Assembly (NCBI GenBank): GCA_014155875.1
Contig: JACEFZ010021714.1
Coordinates: 206,501 to 270,500, forward strand
DNA from: Cepaea nemoralis
Lineage: Eukaryota; Mollusca; Gastropoda; Stylommatophora; Helicidae
Direction: 5' to 3'
Length of the DNA: 64,000 bases
The notes beneath the pieces were generated by a model, which worked only from the letters and a program-made list of their open reading frames with translations, was not told where the DNA came from and did not search any database. Positions 44,041-57,070 of the stretch are shown here, piece by piece. The translations under genes were made by a program, and so were the position numbers. The stretch's first letter is position 1. Each line of letters starts with the position of its first letter.

Positions 44041-45319
44041 CTCTTCAACAAGCTGAGGTACAGTTGTCATTTTCCTACATCAAGCTGAGGTACAGTTGGC
44101 AATTTTCCTACATCAAACTGAAGTAGAGTTGACATTTCCCTACATCAAGCTGAGGTACAGTTGGCAATTTGTCTACATCAAACTGAAGTAGAGTTGACAT
44201 TTCTCTACATCAAGCTGAGGTACAATTGGCAATTTGTCTACATCAAACTGAAGTAGAGTTGACATTTCCCTACATCAAGCTGAGGTACAGTTGGCAATTT
44301 GTCTACACAAAACTGAAGTAGAGTTGACATTTCCCTACATCAAGCTGAGGTACAGTTGGCAATTTGTCTACACCAAACTGAAGTAGAGTTGACATTTCCC
44401 TACATCAAGCTGAGGTACAGTTGGCAATTTTCCTACATCAAGCTGAGGTACAGTTGACATTTCCCAACATCAAGCTGAGGTGCAGTTGACATTTCCCAAC
44501 ATCAAGCTGAGGTACAGTTGACATTTCCCAACATCAAGCTGAGGTACAGTTGACATTTCCCAACATCAAGCTGAGGTACAGTTGACATTTCCCAACATCA
44601 AGCTGAGGTACAGTTGACATTTCCCAACATCAAGCTGAGGTACAGTTGGCAATTTTCCTACATCAAGCTGAGGTACAGTTGACATTTCCCAACATCAAGC
44701 TGAGGTACAGTTGACATTTCCCAACATCAAGCTGAGGTACAGTTGACATTTCCCAACATCAAGCTGAGGTACAGTTGACATTTCCCAACATCAAGCTGAG
44801 GTACAGTTGGCAATTTTCCTACATCAAGCTGAGGTACAGTTGACATTTCCCAACATCAAGCTGAGGTACAGTTGACATTTCCCAACATCAAGCTGAGGTA
44901 CAGTTGACATTTCCCAACATCCAAGCTGAGGTACAGTTGACATTTCCCAACATCAAGCTGAGGTACAGTTGACATTTCCCAACATCAAGCTGAGGTACAG
45001 TTGACATTTCCCAACATCAAGCTGAGGTACAGTTGACATTTCCCAACATCAAGCTGAGGTACAGTTGACATTTCCCAACATCAAGCTGAGGTACAGTTGG
45101 CAATTTTCCTAACATCAAGCTGAGGTACAGTTGACATTTCCCAACATCAAGCTGAGGTACAGTTGACATTTCCCAACATCAAGCTGAGGTACAGTTGACA
45201 TTTCCCAACATCAAGCTGAGGTACAGTTGACATTTCCCAACATCAAGCTGAGGTACAGTTGACATTTCCCAACATCAAGCTGAGGTACAGTTGACATTTC
45301 CCAACATCAAGCTGAGGTA
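44041..45319. repeat. 32-bp minisatellite
   Basis: About 39 copies of 'caagctgaggtacagttgac' plus 'atttcccaacat'. The left part alternates this unit with a diverged 'caaactgaagtagagttgac' or 'ggcaatttgtctac' version; the right part is homogeneous. It resumes after a SINE at 45573-45625. Confidence 0.97.
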
Positions 45320-45572
45320 GCTGGTCACTGTGGCCTAAAGGCTTGCGAACACGATTCATGAGCCGATTACTACGCATTTGAAATGCAGCGGCGACCGATT
45401 TGGCAGCAGACTGTGTCACTGCTGGGGTTTTAACATGTTGGTATGGGAGCCGGTCATTCAGAAAGCAATGGCAAACTATTGAACGTAAAAAACTTGCTAA
45501 GACATCAACAACAGCAGTAAAATGCTGGTGTTGACAGTGATGTCCTGTAAATAGGATATGCACACCAAAATA
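45320..45572 (+). mobile_element. Core SINE inserted in the 32-bp array
   Basis: It runs from the head 'gctggtcactgtggcctaaa' through 'cagaaagcaatggcaaact' to 'gatgtcctgtaaataggata'. It is flanked by 'aagctgaggta' at 45309-45319 and 45573-45583, an exact 11-bp duplication of array sequence. Confidence 0.92.
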
Positions 45573-45625
45573 AAGCTGAGGTACAGTTAGCAATTTTTAT
45601 ACACCAAGCTGAGATGCAGGTTGCA

Positions 45626-45954
45626 ACTTCCCTTCATTAAGCTTTGATCATGATAGTATTTCTGATACCCACATGTATTTGAGAGAATCAGCAAGGAAGA
45701 TGTTGAGATCTTGCAGTGAAACAATAAATAACAAACTCTGAACTCACAATGAGGTTCGAGGCATCCTGGCCAAGGTGGCATTCTCATCTTTGTGAGGTAT
45801 AATATAATGAGTTCTCCTCATATGGAAGGCAAAAGGAAACTGTCCCATTCCCTTCCAAGAATAAGTTTATGAGCCTGTCTGAAATCTGGAATTGAGGAGT
45901 GATGAGGTCAGAAACTTCTTACAGGTTATTCATGAAGATGATGGAATAACTTGA
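45626..45954. other. Intergenic, no feature seen
   Basis: Non-repetitive sequence between two arrays, with no gene-like frame. Confidence 0.4.
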
Positions 45955-46540
45955 GTTGACATACCAGTCTCCTGGCTTAATATTGTGACATGACATACCA
46001 GTCTTCTAACTGAATAATGTGACATGACATACCAGACTTCTAACTGAATAATATGACATGACATACCAGTCTTCTGACTGAATAATGTGACATGACATAC
46101 CAGTCTTCTGACTGAATAATGTGACATGACATACCAGTCTTCTCACTGAATAATGTGACATGACATACCAGTCTTCTGATTGAATAATGTGACATGACAT
46201 ACCAGTCTTCTGACTGAATAATGTGACATGACATACCAGTCTTCTAACTGAATAATGTGACATGACATACCAGTCTTCTAACTGAATAATGTGACATGAC
46301 ATACCAGTCTTCTGACTGAATAATGTGACATGACATACCAGTCTTCTAACTGAATAATGTGACATGACGTACCAGTCTTCTAACTGAATAATGTGACATG
46401 ACATACCAGTCTCCTGACTGAATAATGTGACATGACATACCAGTCTTCTAACTGAATAATTTGACATGACATATCAGTCTACTAACTGAATAATGTGACA
46501 TGTACCAGTCTTCTAACTGAATAACTTGAGATAACATAAT
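45955..46540. repeat. 34-bp minisatellite
   Basis: About 17 copies of 'gacataccagtcttctgact' plus 'gaataatgtgacat'. The last copies lose bases near 46500. Confidence 0.96.
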
Positions 46541-46553
46541 ATACTACTCTTTG

Positions 46554-46972
46554 AATACAATTGCACTCAAGGGGCTGAGTGGTCTCGAGGTATGGTGTCC
46601 GCCTCGAGTGCTGGAGGTCCCGGTGTCAGGCCCCGGTGAGGACCGGGATTTATTTAAAAAATCCACCTGGACTTCCAGTAATAAAATTTCCCCTGGTCTG
46701 TGGGGAGTGAGATCGGACGCCCGTGTGTATTGTTGCGCACGTAAAAAGTCCCTTGGCAGTTGGAAATCGAAGAAGAGTAGCCCAACGGCGCTGCCCGGGC
46801 AAAATTTCGAGTTAAAAATCTATCCAAAGTATTTCAGGATCCTCGCCGATGCAACAGAGTTCGTGCACTGAGTTGAGTTTCTCCAGACTCAGGTTTGAGT
46901 TAGGAGGAAAACGGAGCACTTATGGGTTAAACCGTGTGCCGTGATGTTGATCCAATGACTAAACTAAACTAA
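46554..46972 (+). mobile_element. Full-length SINE with target duplication
   Basis: It has a tRNA-like head from about 46565 ('ggggctgagtggtctcgagg'), a central block 'gcacgtaaaaagtcccttgg', and an (aacta)n tail ending 46972. 'actactctttg' flanks it at 46543-46553 and 46973-46983. The 5' boundary within 46554-46564 is uncertain. Confidence 0.8.
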
Positions 46973-46989
46973 ACTACTCTTTGGAATGA

Positions 46990-47870
46990 ATAACCAGGTT
47001 GGTTGATTGTGAATCATTTTAAAGATTTCAGATTTAACTGTAAGTCGATACGTTGGCATTCAAGCCATCTGTGTTTCGTGAAGGGCTTGCATCAACTGGA
47101 GTAGGCTGGTGTAGAGATGTCCTCTGACCCAGTATTAGTATACTATCTCTAGTTAGTTAGTCAGTCGACAGATCATCCTCATTGCACGTCGAACCATTCA
47201 GTCCATACCATAAGTGCTTCGGATCCCCTCCTCAGTAAATCTCACAGTGTGTAGCGGCTCACGACACCAGTTCTGTGTTGGTTTATTCATCTTCTTTGGC
47301 TTTCTGCATAGGGTTCTTGTCTGGCCACACCTCTTTTAACTTGCTGTTCTCGCAGTCTTACCATGGTCGTAGATTCAGTCATCACCTGGTTCTCGCAAAC
47401 GACTTACTTCTCGTATTGCATTCAGAATATCAGCCTGGTCCATGGCTCGTCCGCCCTTTACAGTAGCCTCACCTGCAAACCTTTCAGCCTGCTCATTTCC
47501 TTGTACACCCGCATGCCCTGGCATGAAAATGAAGCTAATCTTTGCCAGCCATGACCGCTCAAGAGACACCAACCACTGTCTTTGAATCCAACCCATCTCA
47601 ATCTTCCTGAGCTTACTCATTTAGTCACTAAGGAAACACGCCCGAGTGAATGTGTCTCAAGCCATGTAATTGCTTTACTTACGGCCATAACTTCCATTGT
47701 CATACTACTTGTGTTCAAGGCAAAAAACATCTTTCATACTATCTCTGTGGGAGCTGTGTGGCAGAGATCTTCTCCTCTCCAAGCTCAGAAATGTGCTAGT
47801 CCTGTACTGGAGCTTTACGCCTGCGCAGAGGGTTATCAGAATATAACTTGGTCATAACTCATCGCAGCAT
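46990..47870 (-). mobile_element. RNase H-bearing LINE fragment
   Basis: The minus-strand ORF 47620-47375 reads WLAKISFIFMPGHAGVQGNE, then QAERFAGEAT and AMDQAD. The GHAG...GNEQA block is the final RNase H motif. Upstream codons near 47830-47640 are consistent with the rest of the domain, but with stops. A tail follows to about 46990. Confidence 0.7.
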
Positions 47871-47889
47871 TTGTGTACCAGCTGGGAGT

Positions 47890-48660
47890 AGGCCTCTGTC
47901 TGTAATATTGCCTTCACCCCTACTTCTTCTTCTCTTCCTCCATTTGCCTCAGTGAAGTGTTGCAGGGGAGATGTGAAGACTTTTTATGTGCTCTGTCTAA
48001 TGCTCTCTGTAGGCTGGTATTCACTTCTGTGAGGTTGTTCTTGATATCATCACTCCATCTTTTACGTCGGTGGTTCTCAACCTTTTTTGGCCCATTCCCC
48101 CCTTCACCATATTTTCAGAACGCCATTCCCCCCCCCCCTTCCTATCAAAAATTTGGCCCGTTCCCCCTTCACCTGTATTTTCAGAACGTCATTCCCCCCC
48201 CCCCCCCCCCTTTATATTTCCTATCTAAAAATCCCCTCACCCCTACACAGTATACGTAAAAGTGGAAGGCAAATGCAATAGCATATACTAAAACAAGTCT
48301 AGACATCCACATAAAACATGATTTGTGGGTCTACTTACTTTATAAAATGAATTTTAGAAGGACGAGACATACATAACTGTAAAGTATGAAGGGAAAAACT
48401 ATGTCAAGTAATCGATTCTTGTATTAACACGATCTTGAAATGGTCTTCATCCCCCCCCCCCCCCTGGAAACCATGAAATTCCCCCCTGGGGGGGGGGGGG
48501 AATTCCCCACCGGTTGAGAACCACTGTTTTACGTGGTCTTCACCTTGCTCTGTATCTATTATATATCTTCAATGTGGCTCTTTGTGGCAGATGGTACCAG
48601 GGCATTCTTGAGAGGTGGCCAAACCATTTAATCTGTTGTTCTATGGGGCATTCCCATAAG
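47890..48660 (-). mobile_element. LINE C-terminal fragment split by an hAT MITE
   Basis: On the minus strand 48660-48535 reads IKWFGHLSRMPWYHLPQRAT. After the MITE, codons near 48060-47960 read RKRWSDDIKNNLTEVN. Together they are the C-terminal IKWFGH...RPRKRW region. The upstream junction to LINE-C codons (WECPIEQ) at about 48661 makes a chimera. Confidence 0.72.
48068..48526. mobile_element. hAT-type MITE with exact 8-bp target duplication
   Basis: Ends 'cggtggttctcaacc' and 'ggttgagaaccactg' are inverted repeats (one mismatch). 'ttttacgt' flanks both sides (48060-48067 and 48527-48534). The body is the same as 32528-32913 but has a duplicated 'attttcagaacgycattccc' block and long poly-C runs. 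Confidence 0.93.
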
Positions 48661-50254
48661 TGCTCCATCCCCATCCTCAGCAGCCAGCGAAGAGTTCCAA
48701 CACTAACAGTACCAGTAGCAATCTGATTATAAGTCCGTCTCGCCTTTCCTCTGAGCGTTGAGCGTCGGCCAGATCCCTTCGTCACTCCTCGTTGTCTCAT
48801 TCTTGCCAGACCATGGTAATCCATTTGCTCCTCCGAGGGGTGCACGTGCTCCCACAAGGCCGCAACCACGTCTGCCTTGTCATGTATCAATACTCCAACA
48901 AGTTCTGCAGAGCCAGCCAATCTGTCCGCCTGTTCATTTCCCAGCACACCGGCATGCCCCGGAGAAAAGATCCATACGATGCTTGTCACCCGTGACCTCC
49001 GAAGCGAAGCAAGCCACTCTGCACGAAGTCTGCCTGTCCTCACCCTCGTCAGCATGCTTTCTGAGTCAGTTACAATCACGATGTGTGTGTGTGTGTCGTA
49101 TTCTCCATCCAGCGGAGAGCCGCAGTGACTGCCTCCACTTCCATTCTTAAGCTGGATGTTGTGGTATCATATGCCAGGCTCTCCTGCCCCAAACATCGAC
49201 CATTAGCTTTGGCTATGAACCCCCAGCCACTTCTCTCACCTCTTGACACCGAACCATCTGTGTAGATAATCACATCACTCGAGTGAGCATTGTCCTGAAT
49301 TAGTTGCTGGATTTCCACTTCCGTGGCCCCTGCTGGCCACTCCCTGCACTCCCGGCTTAATGTGATTATAACTCTGCACAAGTCTGACTGCTCCGCTGGC
49401 ACTCTGACCCACTCCTCTCCACGCCTAATGTTCTCCAAGGGGCACACCTGTCTGATCGTATCCTCCGCCTGAGCCATCCATGATTTCCCTCTTATCAGTC
49501 GCTGACCCTTAACTGCGTCCAGCGCCTCATGCAGTGGGTGGTCTGTGTCTGCAGCTACTCTGAGGTATGCCTTCGCCTGCATCACCTTGAGCCTACCAGC
49601 AACAGTCGGCAGACCAAGGATGTAACGCATACACACTACTGGGGTGTCTCTAGTGCATCCCAGAATGACCCGCATAGCTTCGTTCTGTATGCGCTCTAAT
49701 TTCACCAGCTGACTCTCTGAGACAGTGAGCAGACCTAATCCATAATCAATTACTGAGAGGATCAAGTGCTGGTATAGTGTGAAAAGCATTCTCTGCTCTA
49801 TGTCCATTGCAGCCATAGTTTTAAGTGCATTGAGTCCCTTTTGAGATCTTGTCACAACCGTCTCCACATGGTCCTTGAAGGATAGGCTCCTGTCAAATGT
49901 GATCCCCAGATACTTCAGTTTGTTCTCTCTGCTGACATTTCTACCATCTATCGCGAGGTTTGGGACATCAGCTCTTACAATCCTGTTGTCCAAAGAGCAC
50001 CACAAAACAGCCGCCTTTTCCGGGTGGATGACAGCACTCATTTCTGTGCACCAGTCAATCACTTTATCTACTGTCGCCTTTAACTCCTGGGCTGTTTGCT
50101 CCGTATCTCTCCCCTGCCTATATGCAAGAATATCATCTGCAAATGTTAGTATTCTTCCAACCCCTGGTACTTCTAGGTTTGCAATCTTGCTCGTATACAC
50201 ATTAAAGAGCACCGGTGAGACTGCAGATCCCTGTGGCAGTCCCGGGGTTATGAT
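48661..50254 (-). mobile_element. LINE-C: reverse transcriptase and RNase H, 5'-truncated
   Basis: The minus-strand ORF from 50254 begins at the RT motif PGLPQGSAVSPVLFNVY. It continues with ILTFADDILAYRQGR (catalytic FADD) and KLKYLGITFDRSLSF. RNase H starts with IIYTDGSVSRGERSGWGFIA (catalytic D) and RMEVEAVTAALRW (E). The frame breaks in a short GT run at 49081-49097. In the other frame TDSESM (D) and IFSPGHAGVLGNEQADRLAG (H/D) follow, then the C-terminal tail to WECP. RT and RNase H residues are all recognisable. The element is dead because of 5' truncation and the frame break. The RNase H suggests an I-like clade (inference). Confidence 0.9.
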
Positions 50255-50544
50255 TCTTTATTAAAGTTTATAATTCTTTGTTATACTTTATGAATGTTTG
50301 TTATATTGTATAACTCTTTGGTATACTGTACTTCTCTTTGTGATCTTTATAACAAACAAGAGGCTTGTACAATAATACACAATAATGTTTATGTAAACAG
50401 ATAGCATCTTTATTGAAGCAATGCATGTTTATGATTGTTTATGACATAAGCAAAGGATTTTAATAGTAGCGCACAAATAATGTGTTTTAAACATAGTTTT
50501 AGCCTGTTAATTAAAATCACACGCCGTAAATAATTCTTTCATAC
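50255..50544. other. AT-rich intergenic stretch
   Basis: Short repeats of 'ttctttgttatact' near 50260-50340 precede unique AT-rich sequence. I see nothing else. Confidence 0.5.
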
Positions 50545-50745
50545 AGATCTTGGTTTTTAAAAATGTACGAGACAAACATTTACACATCTTCTTCTTTCGT
50601 TCGCCTAAATTATGTTTATAACTGCAATGTTGTCTCTTGTATGAATCTAACAGTCTTTTTTAGTTCATTCAGCGGTCCATAGAGTTTATCTTCCACTGTT
50701 GTCTCTCTAGGCCAGAAGGTTCGCCTGGATTTATACATGAATTCA
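50545..50745 (-). mobile_element. LINE ORF2 C-terminal fragment
   Basis: Minus-strand codons from 50740 read MYKSRRTFWPRETTVEDKLY, then a stop after IQETTLQL. This is the same tail as at 7220-7310 (IWPRETLVEEKLCG). A 'gcgaacgaaagaagaag' end follows. Confidence 0.65.
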
Positions 50746-50828
50746 CAGCTTTTTCATTTCCTCTTGTTAGAATTAAGACATAGTACCTTCACAACTGTTT
50801 TAACATTCTTTAATTCATTGCACCAGGT

Positions 50829-50958
50829 TTATCCCATCAAGTTTGGTCTCTCCGCAGAGCAGCAAACCGCTTCTCGAAAGCGTGGCATGGGACATGAACT
50901 CTGTAGTTCCTTCGATGACCCCCAGGAGTCTTTGAATACAATTGAACTCGCTAACTGA
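50829..50958 (+). CDS. Possible terminal exon of an unrecognised gene
   Basis: After 'attcattgcaccag' an open frame reads VYPIKFGLSAEQQTASRKRG, then a serine/aspartate-rich end ESLNTIELAN and TGA. I do not recognise it. The composition looks protein-like and a satellite begins directly after it, but the opposite strand is also open here. No partner exon was found, so it may be chance. Confidence 0.25.
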
Positions 50959-51565
50959 ATGACATGGACTGAGAGGCAGACAGAGAGAAATGAGGGGCAG
51001 ACAGAGAAATGAGAGGCAAACTGAGAGAAGTGAGACGCAAACAGAGAGGAATGAGAGGCAAACCGAGAGAAATATAGTTTGAGAGTGAGAAATCAGAGGC
51101 AGACCGAGAGAAATATAGGCAGACTGAGATAAATGAGAGGTAAACCAAGAGAAATGAGAGGCAGACCGAGATAAATGAGAGGCAGAGAGAAGTAAGAGGC
51201 AGATCGATAGAAATGAAAGGCACACCTTGAGAAATGAGAGGCAGACCGAGAGAAATGAGAGGCAGACCAAGAGAAATGAGAGGTAGACCAAGAGAAATGA
51301 GAGGTAGACCAAGAGAAATGAGAGGTAGACCGAGAGAAATATAGGCAGACAGAGATAAATATAGGCAGACAGAGATAGATATTTGCAGACATAGAGAAAT
51401 GAGAGGCAGACACAGAGAAATGAGAAGTAGACAGAGCGAAATGAGAGGCAGACCGAGAGAAATGTGAGGCAAACCGAGAGAAATGTAGACACACCTAGCG
51501 AAATAGAGGCAAACTGAGAACCATGAGAGGCAAACCGAGAGAAATATTGGCAGACCGAAAGAAAT
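50955..51565. repeat. 21-bp minisatellite, GA-rich
   Basis: About 29 copies of 'gaaatgagaggcagaccgag' plus one base, with many one- and two-base variants. Three frames on the minus strand stay open; they are artefacts. Confidence 0.94.
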
Positions 51566-51569
51566 GATG

Positions 51570-51690
51570 CATGAAGGTCTAAGACAATGGCGCCGAGGAA
51601 CGTCACATATAAGATTGATCCAGAACACCAAGAACTGTGGAGAGACATGAACACAAAGGCCACTTTGCACGGTGCATGATGGTGACATTT
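51570..51690 (+). mobile_element. LINE-B extreme 3' end
   Basis: 'agacaatggcgccgaggaac', 'ttgatccagaacacc' and 'gtggagagacatgaacacaa' followed by 'ggtgcatgatggtgac' match the LINE-B end in 11161-11362 (read on its coding strand). Confidence 0.75.
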
Positions 51691-51879
51691 ATCTCAAGAA
51701 ACACATTTAAACTACTATGACCACTCATGAATGAAAATGAACTCCTGAAGAATGAGCTTTGCAAAAATGCAACTTTTGAGCTCTAAGATTTGAAGCAAGA
51801 TTATTTTACTTAGGGTAAACATTTTAATTGATAGGGGGTTAATATTTGAAGAAAGAAACGTATTAGCAGTATAAATAAA

Positions 51880-52320
51880 CTGTGAGCGAGTTAGTCGTGG
51901 CTCCAACTTCATGGCAAAGGGTTGCCCCATTATGCTCCGTTCCTGTACCAGTGAATATCTCACAAAATGCTCTTTACTGTCCCACATAAAAAATGGAACA
52001 AAAGGAGTCCCAACAAACCACAAGCACACACTGGCATTATGCATAAGGCCGCTGCTAGAATGCCAAGACAACAGTCCGCCACTAAAATTACAATTCATCG
52101 TCGATGGAAGCGGCAGTCACTTAAAACCGGCAGTTGCACACACATTATTGCATCAGGGGAAAAAAGCTAGTTATGCAACCGCCTGTCCACCATTTTTCTG
52201 AAAATGCATTTCACAATACAAACAATCGCGGACATATGTAAAAGCATTCCACATGAAACCCATAGCTCACAGTGTCGCTCCACTAACTCAACTCAGTAAC
52301 TGGACGACGAAATACAATTT
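51880..52320 (+). repeat. Repeat family A, longest single copy
   Basis: It runs from 'gagttagtcgtggctccaac' to 'actcaactcagtaactgg', about 440 bp. Inverted and interrupted relatives are at 3811-4745 and 1166-2300. It lies just downstream of the copine stop, so it may be part of the copine 3' UTR. Confidence 0.75.
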
Positions 52321-52427
52321 GCAAATCAAATAAGAATGAATGTTATGAGAAGAGAAGAAATTATTACATTTTAAAGGCTACAGTGATTGATATAATCATA
52401 TGATTAAATGTCTGCCATCTGACTGTT

Positions 52428-52529
52428 CTATCGTTGCATGGAAGTGCGTATTCCCCTCATCTTGTAGTAGTCAGTGACCTGTCGTGGAATCTTCTCCAGA
52501 ACATGTCTGGCCAAGTCCTCCATTGGGCG
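52428..52529 (-). CDS. Copine last coding exon
   Basis: On the minus strand, after the acceptor 'gattctcgcag', 34 codons read RPMEDLARHVLEKIPRQVTD and then YYKMRGIRTSMQR with stop TAG at 52430-52428. Copines end their C-terminal von Willebrand A-like domain with LA-x-VL-x-E-IP-x-Q-V-x-YY and a short tail, so the match is clear. It joins in phase 0 to the exon at 53740-53976. Copines are Ca2+-dependent phospholipid-binding proteins (two C2 domains plus a copine A-domain) that recruit partners to membranes. Only the C-terminal part is in the window. Confidence 0.88.
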   Translation of the reverse strand, partial: RPMEDLARHVLEKIPRQVTDYYKMRGIRTSMQR

Positions 52530-52625
52530 CTGCGAGAATCAAAATAAAATTACATAAAAACACCGAAAATCTTAAGCTGACCTTAGAGATAGGTACACTG
52601 TACTGCATAAGAAAACTAAGATCGG

Positions 52626-52744
<119 letters not shown>

Positions 52745-52899
52745 AAAATCTTTATTTTCAAAGGGTTAAGAATTGGGCACGCAGGGCCGTCTGACATTCT
52801 GCCCTTCTTCTCAATGTCCTCTCATATGTTCTTTCATTCAACATCTCTTATTAGAGAGATGGGGGCGGTTGGATGGATACAGAAAGAACAAAGAGATTG

Positions 52900-52989
52900 A
52901 CAAATGGATGTATGTGTGGGTCGATGGATGGACAGTGAGAGAGAAGCAGACGGATAAATAGATGGATGGATGGATGGACAGAGAAGCAG

Positions 52990-53021
<32 letters not shown>

Positions 53022-53216
53022 CCCACCAACCCCCACACACACACAAATAGAGAAAGCGACAGAGATGGATAGATGGGCGGATAGATGGACAGAAAGAGCG
53101 AGACGGACAGACAGGCATACAGACAAATGGATAGATGGATTGCTGGATGGGCAGATAAAGAGACAGGCAGACATGCAGATTAAGATGGATAGATGAATGG
53201 ACGGACAGAGAGAAAA
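52900..53216. repeat. GATG/CA/GACA low-complexity tract
   Basis: Imperfect 'gatggatggatgg', (CA)n at 52994-53021 and 'gacagacaggc' runs in the copine intron. It resumes at 53576-53730 after other insertions. Confidence 0.9.
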
Positions 53217-53385
53217 TCTTTACTGTCCCACATAAAAAATGGAACAAAAGGAGTCCCAACAAACCACAAGCACACACTGGCATTATGCATAAGGCCGCTG
53301 CTAGAATGCCAAGACAACAGTCCGCCACTAAAATTACAATTCATCGTCGATGGAAGCGGCAGTCACTTTAAAACCGGCAGATTAG
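53217..53385 (+). repeat. Repeat family A, near-identical second copy
   Basis: About 165 bp ('ctttactgtcccacataaaa' to 'aaaaccggcag') are identical to 51968-52132 except for one extra T near 53368. Confidence 0.92.
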
Positions 53386-53389
53386 GATG

Positions 53390-54629
<1,240 letters not shown>

Positions 54630-56208
54630 TGAGCAACAATAGGATAGGGTATGTCTGAGCAACAATAGGATGTGGTATGTCTGAGCAACAATAGGATGGG
54701 GTATGTCTGAGCAACAATAGGATGTGGTATGTCTGAGCAACAATAGAATGTGGTATGTCTGAGCAACAATAGGATGTGGTATGTCTGAGCAACAATAGGA
54801 TGGGGTATGTCTGAGCAACAATAGGATGTGGTATGTCTGAGCAACAATAGGATGTGGTATGTCTGAGCAACATTAGAATGTGGTACGCCTGAGCAACAAT
54901 AGGGTGGGGTATGTCTGAGCAACAATAGGATGGGGTATGTCTGAGCAACAATAGGATAGGGTATGTCTGAGCAACAATAGGATGTGTCTGAGCAACAATA
55001 GGATGTGTCTGAGCAACAATAGAATGTGTCTGAACAACAATAGGATGTGGTATGTCTGAGCAACATTAGGATGACATACGTCTGAGCAACAATAGGATGT
55101 GGTATGGCTGAGAAACAATAGAATGTGGTATGTCTGAGCAACAATAGAATGGGGTATGTCTGAGCAACAATAGAATGTGGTATGTCTGAGCAACAATAGA
55201 ATGTGGTATGTCTGAGCAACAATAGGATGGGGTATGTCTGAGCAACAATAGGATGACATACGTCTGAGCAACAATAGAATGTGGTATGTCTGAGCAACAA
55301 TAGGATGGGGTATGTCTGAGCAACAATAGGATTGGATATGTCTGAGAAACAATAGGATGGGGTATGTCTGAGCAACAATAGGATGACATACGTCTGAGCA
55401 ACAATAGGATGGGGTATGTCTGAGCAACAATAGGATGTGGTATGTCTGAGCAACATTAGGATGACATACGTCTGAGCAACAATAGGATGTGGTATGTCTG
55501 AGCAACAATAGAATGTGGTATGTCTGAGCAACAATAGAATGTGGTATGTCTGAGCAACATTAGGATGACATACGTCTGAGCAACAATAGGATGTGGTATG
55601 TCTGAGCAACAATAGAATGTGATATGTCTGAGCAACAATAGGATGTGGTATGTCTGAGAAACAATAGAATGTGGTATGTCTGAGCAACAATAAAATGGGG
55701 TATGTCTGAGCAACAATAGAATGTGGTATGTCTGAGCAACAATAGAATGTGGTATGTCTGAGCAACAATAGGATGGGGTATGTCTGAGCAACAATAGGAT
55801 GACATACGTCTGAGCAACAATAGAATGTGGTATGTCTGAGCAACAATAGGATGGGGTATGTCTGAGCAACAATAGGATGACATACGTCTGAGCAACAATA
55901 GGATGGGGTATGTCTGAGCAACAATAGGATGTGGTATGTCTGAGCAACATTAGGATGACATACGTCTGAGCAACAATAGGATGTGGTATGTCTGAGCAAC
56001 AATAGAATGTGGTATGTCTGAGCAACAATAGAATGTGGTATGTCTGAGCAACATTAGGATGACATACGTCTGAGCAACAATAGGATGTGGTATGTCTGAG
56101 CAACAATAGAATGTGATATGTCTGAGCAACAATAGAATGTGGTATGTCTGAGCAACAATAGGATGTGGTATGTCTGAGCAACATTAGGATGACATACGTC
56201 TGAGCAAC
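54630..56208. repeat. 26-bp copine satellite, main block
   Basis: About 60 copies with variant sites (aggatg/agaatg, caacaata/caacatta, 'atgacatacg'). Larger blocks repeat: the order of variants at 55060-55450 recurs at 55560-55950. Long minus-strand ORFs (up to 473 residues, [10 protein letters not shown]...) are by-products. Confidence 0.97.
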
Positions 56209-56729
56209 TGTAACAGTAAGGGAGGAGTACTGGGGTATTATTAGAATCTAGTGGGAAACAGATACAGCACGATTGAGCATCGAGAGTGAAAGGGTGAGAG
56301 ATGCTCAATCGTGACGTATTGGGTTGGCAAGGGGAGTTAAGATCCGGCCTTAAACTTGAGTGGAGGAGAACATCGAAGCTTTGTCATCTTACACAAATAA
56401 ACGTTATATCAACAAGAAAACAACATGCCTTCGTGTTCTTATACACTGGTATAGGATGCGAAATGCTGCCACTTGACCAGGATACTGAATTGGGCCGTCC
56501 CGGCTACCACGCGAAGTACTAAGAAACCTTCAAAGAATGCCTAAACCAGAAGGTATTTAACGTTTTCTCAAATCAGTTTTATCAAGGTCGGGAGACGCTT
56601 GTTGTTGTTCCAGTGAAAGGATGTCCAGTAAAGTTCTGTAAATCAGTTCAGTAATCAGCAAATAAAGAGGCTCGAAGGCTGTGATAACCCTGAGCAAATA
56701 ATTTCTCAATCATGTAAAATTATAGAACT

Positions 56730-57070
56730 TGAACGTCATCAAAGGGCTTCCCAGAGCCGTGGTTTGAATTTTACAGTCATCAAAGGGCTTCCCAGAGCCG
56801 TGGTTTGAATTTTAACGTCATCAAAGGGCTTCCCAGAGCCGTGGTTTGAATTTTAACGTCATCGAAGGGCTTCCCAGAGCCGTGGTTTGAATTTTAACGT
56901 CATCAAAGGGCCTCCCAGAGCCGTGGTTTGAATTTTAACGTCATCAAAGGGCTTTCCAGAGCCGTAGACTGAACTTTAACGTTATCCAGGGGCTGGTCAT
57001 GGTCGTTGTCTGAACTTCAGCCTTCAGCGTTATTAAAGGGCTTCCCATAGCCGCGATCTGAACTCTGGAG
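56730..57070. repeat. 41-bp tandem repeat in the LTR-element leader
   Basis: About seven copies of 'gtcatcaaagggcttcccag' plus 'agccgtggtttgaattttaac', the last ones diverged. Confidence 0.95.

Noticed and set aside
8752..46640. tRNA genes, suggested by box B-like motifs
   Set aside because: None folds convincingly as a complete tRNA by eye. Each is followed by a shared SINE body and most have sister copies.
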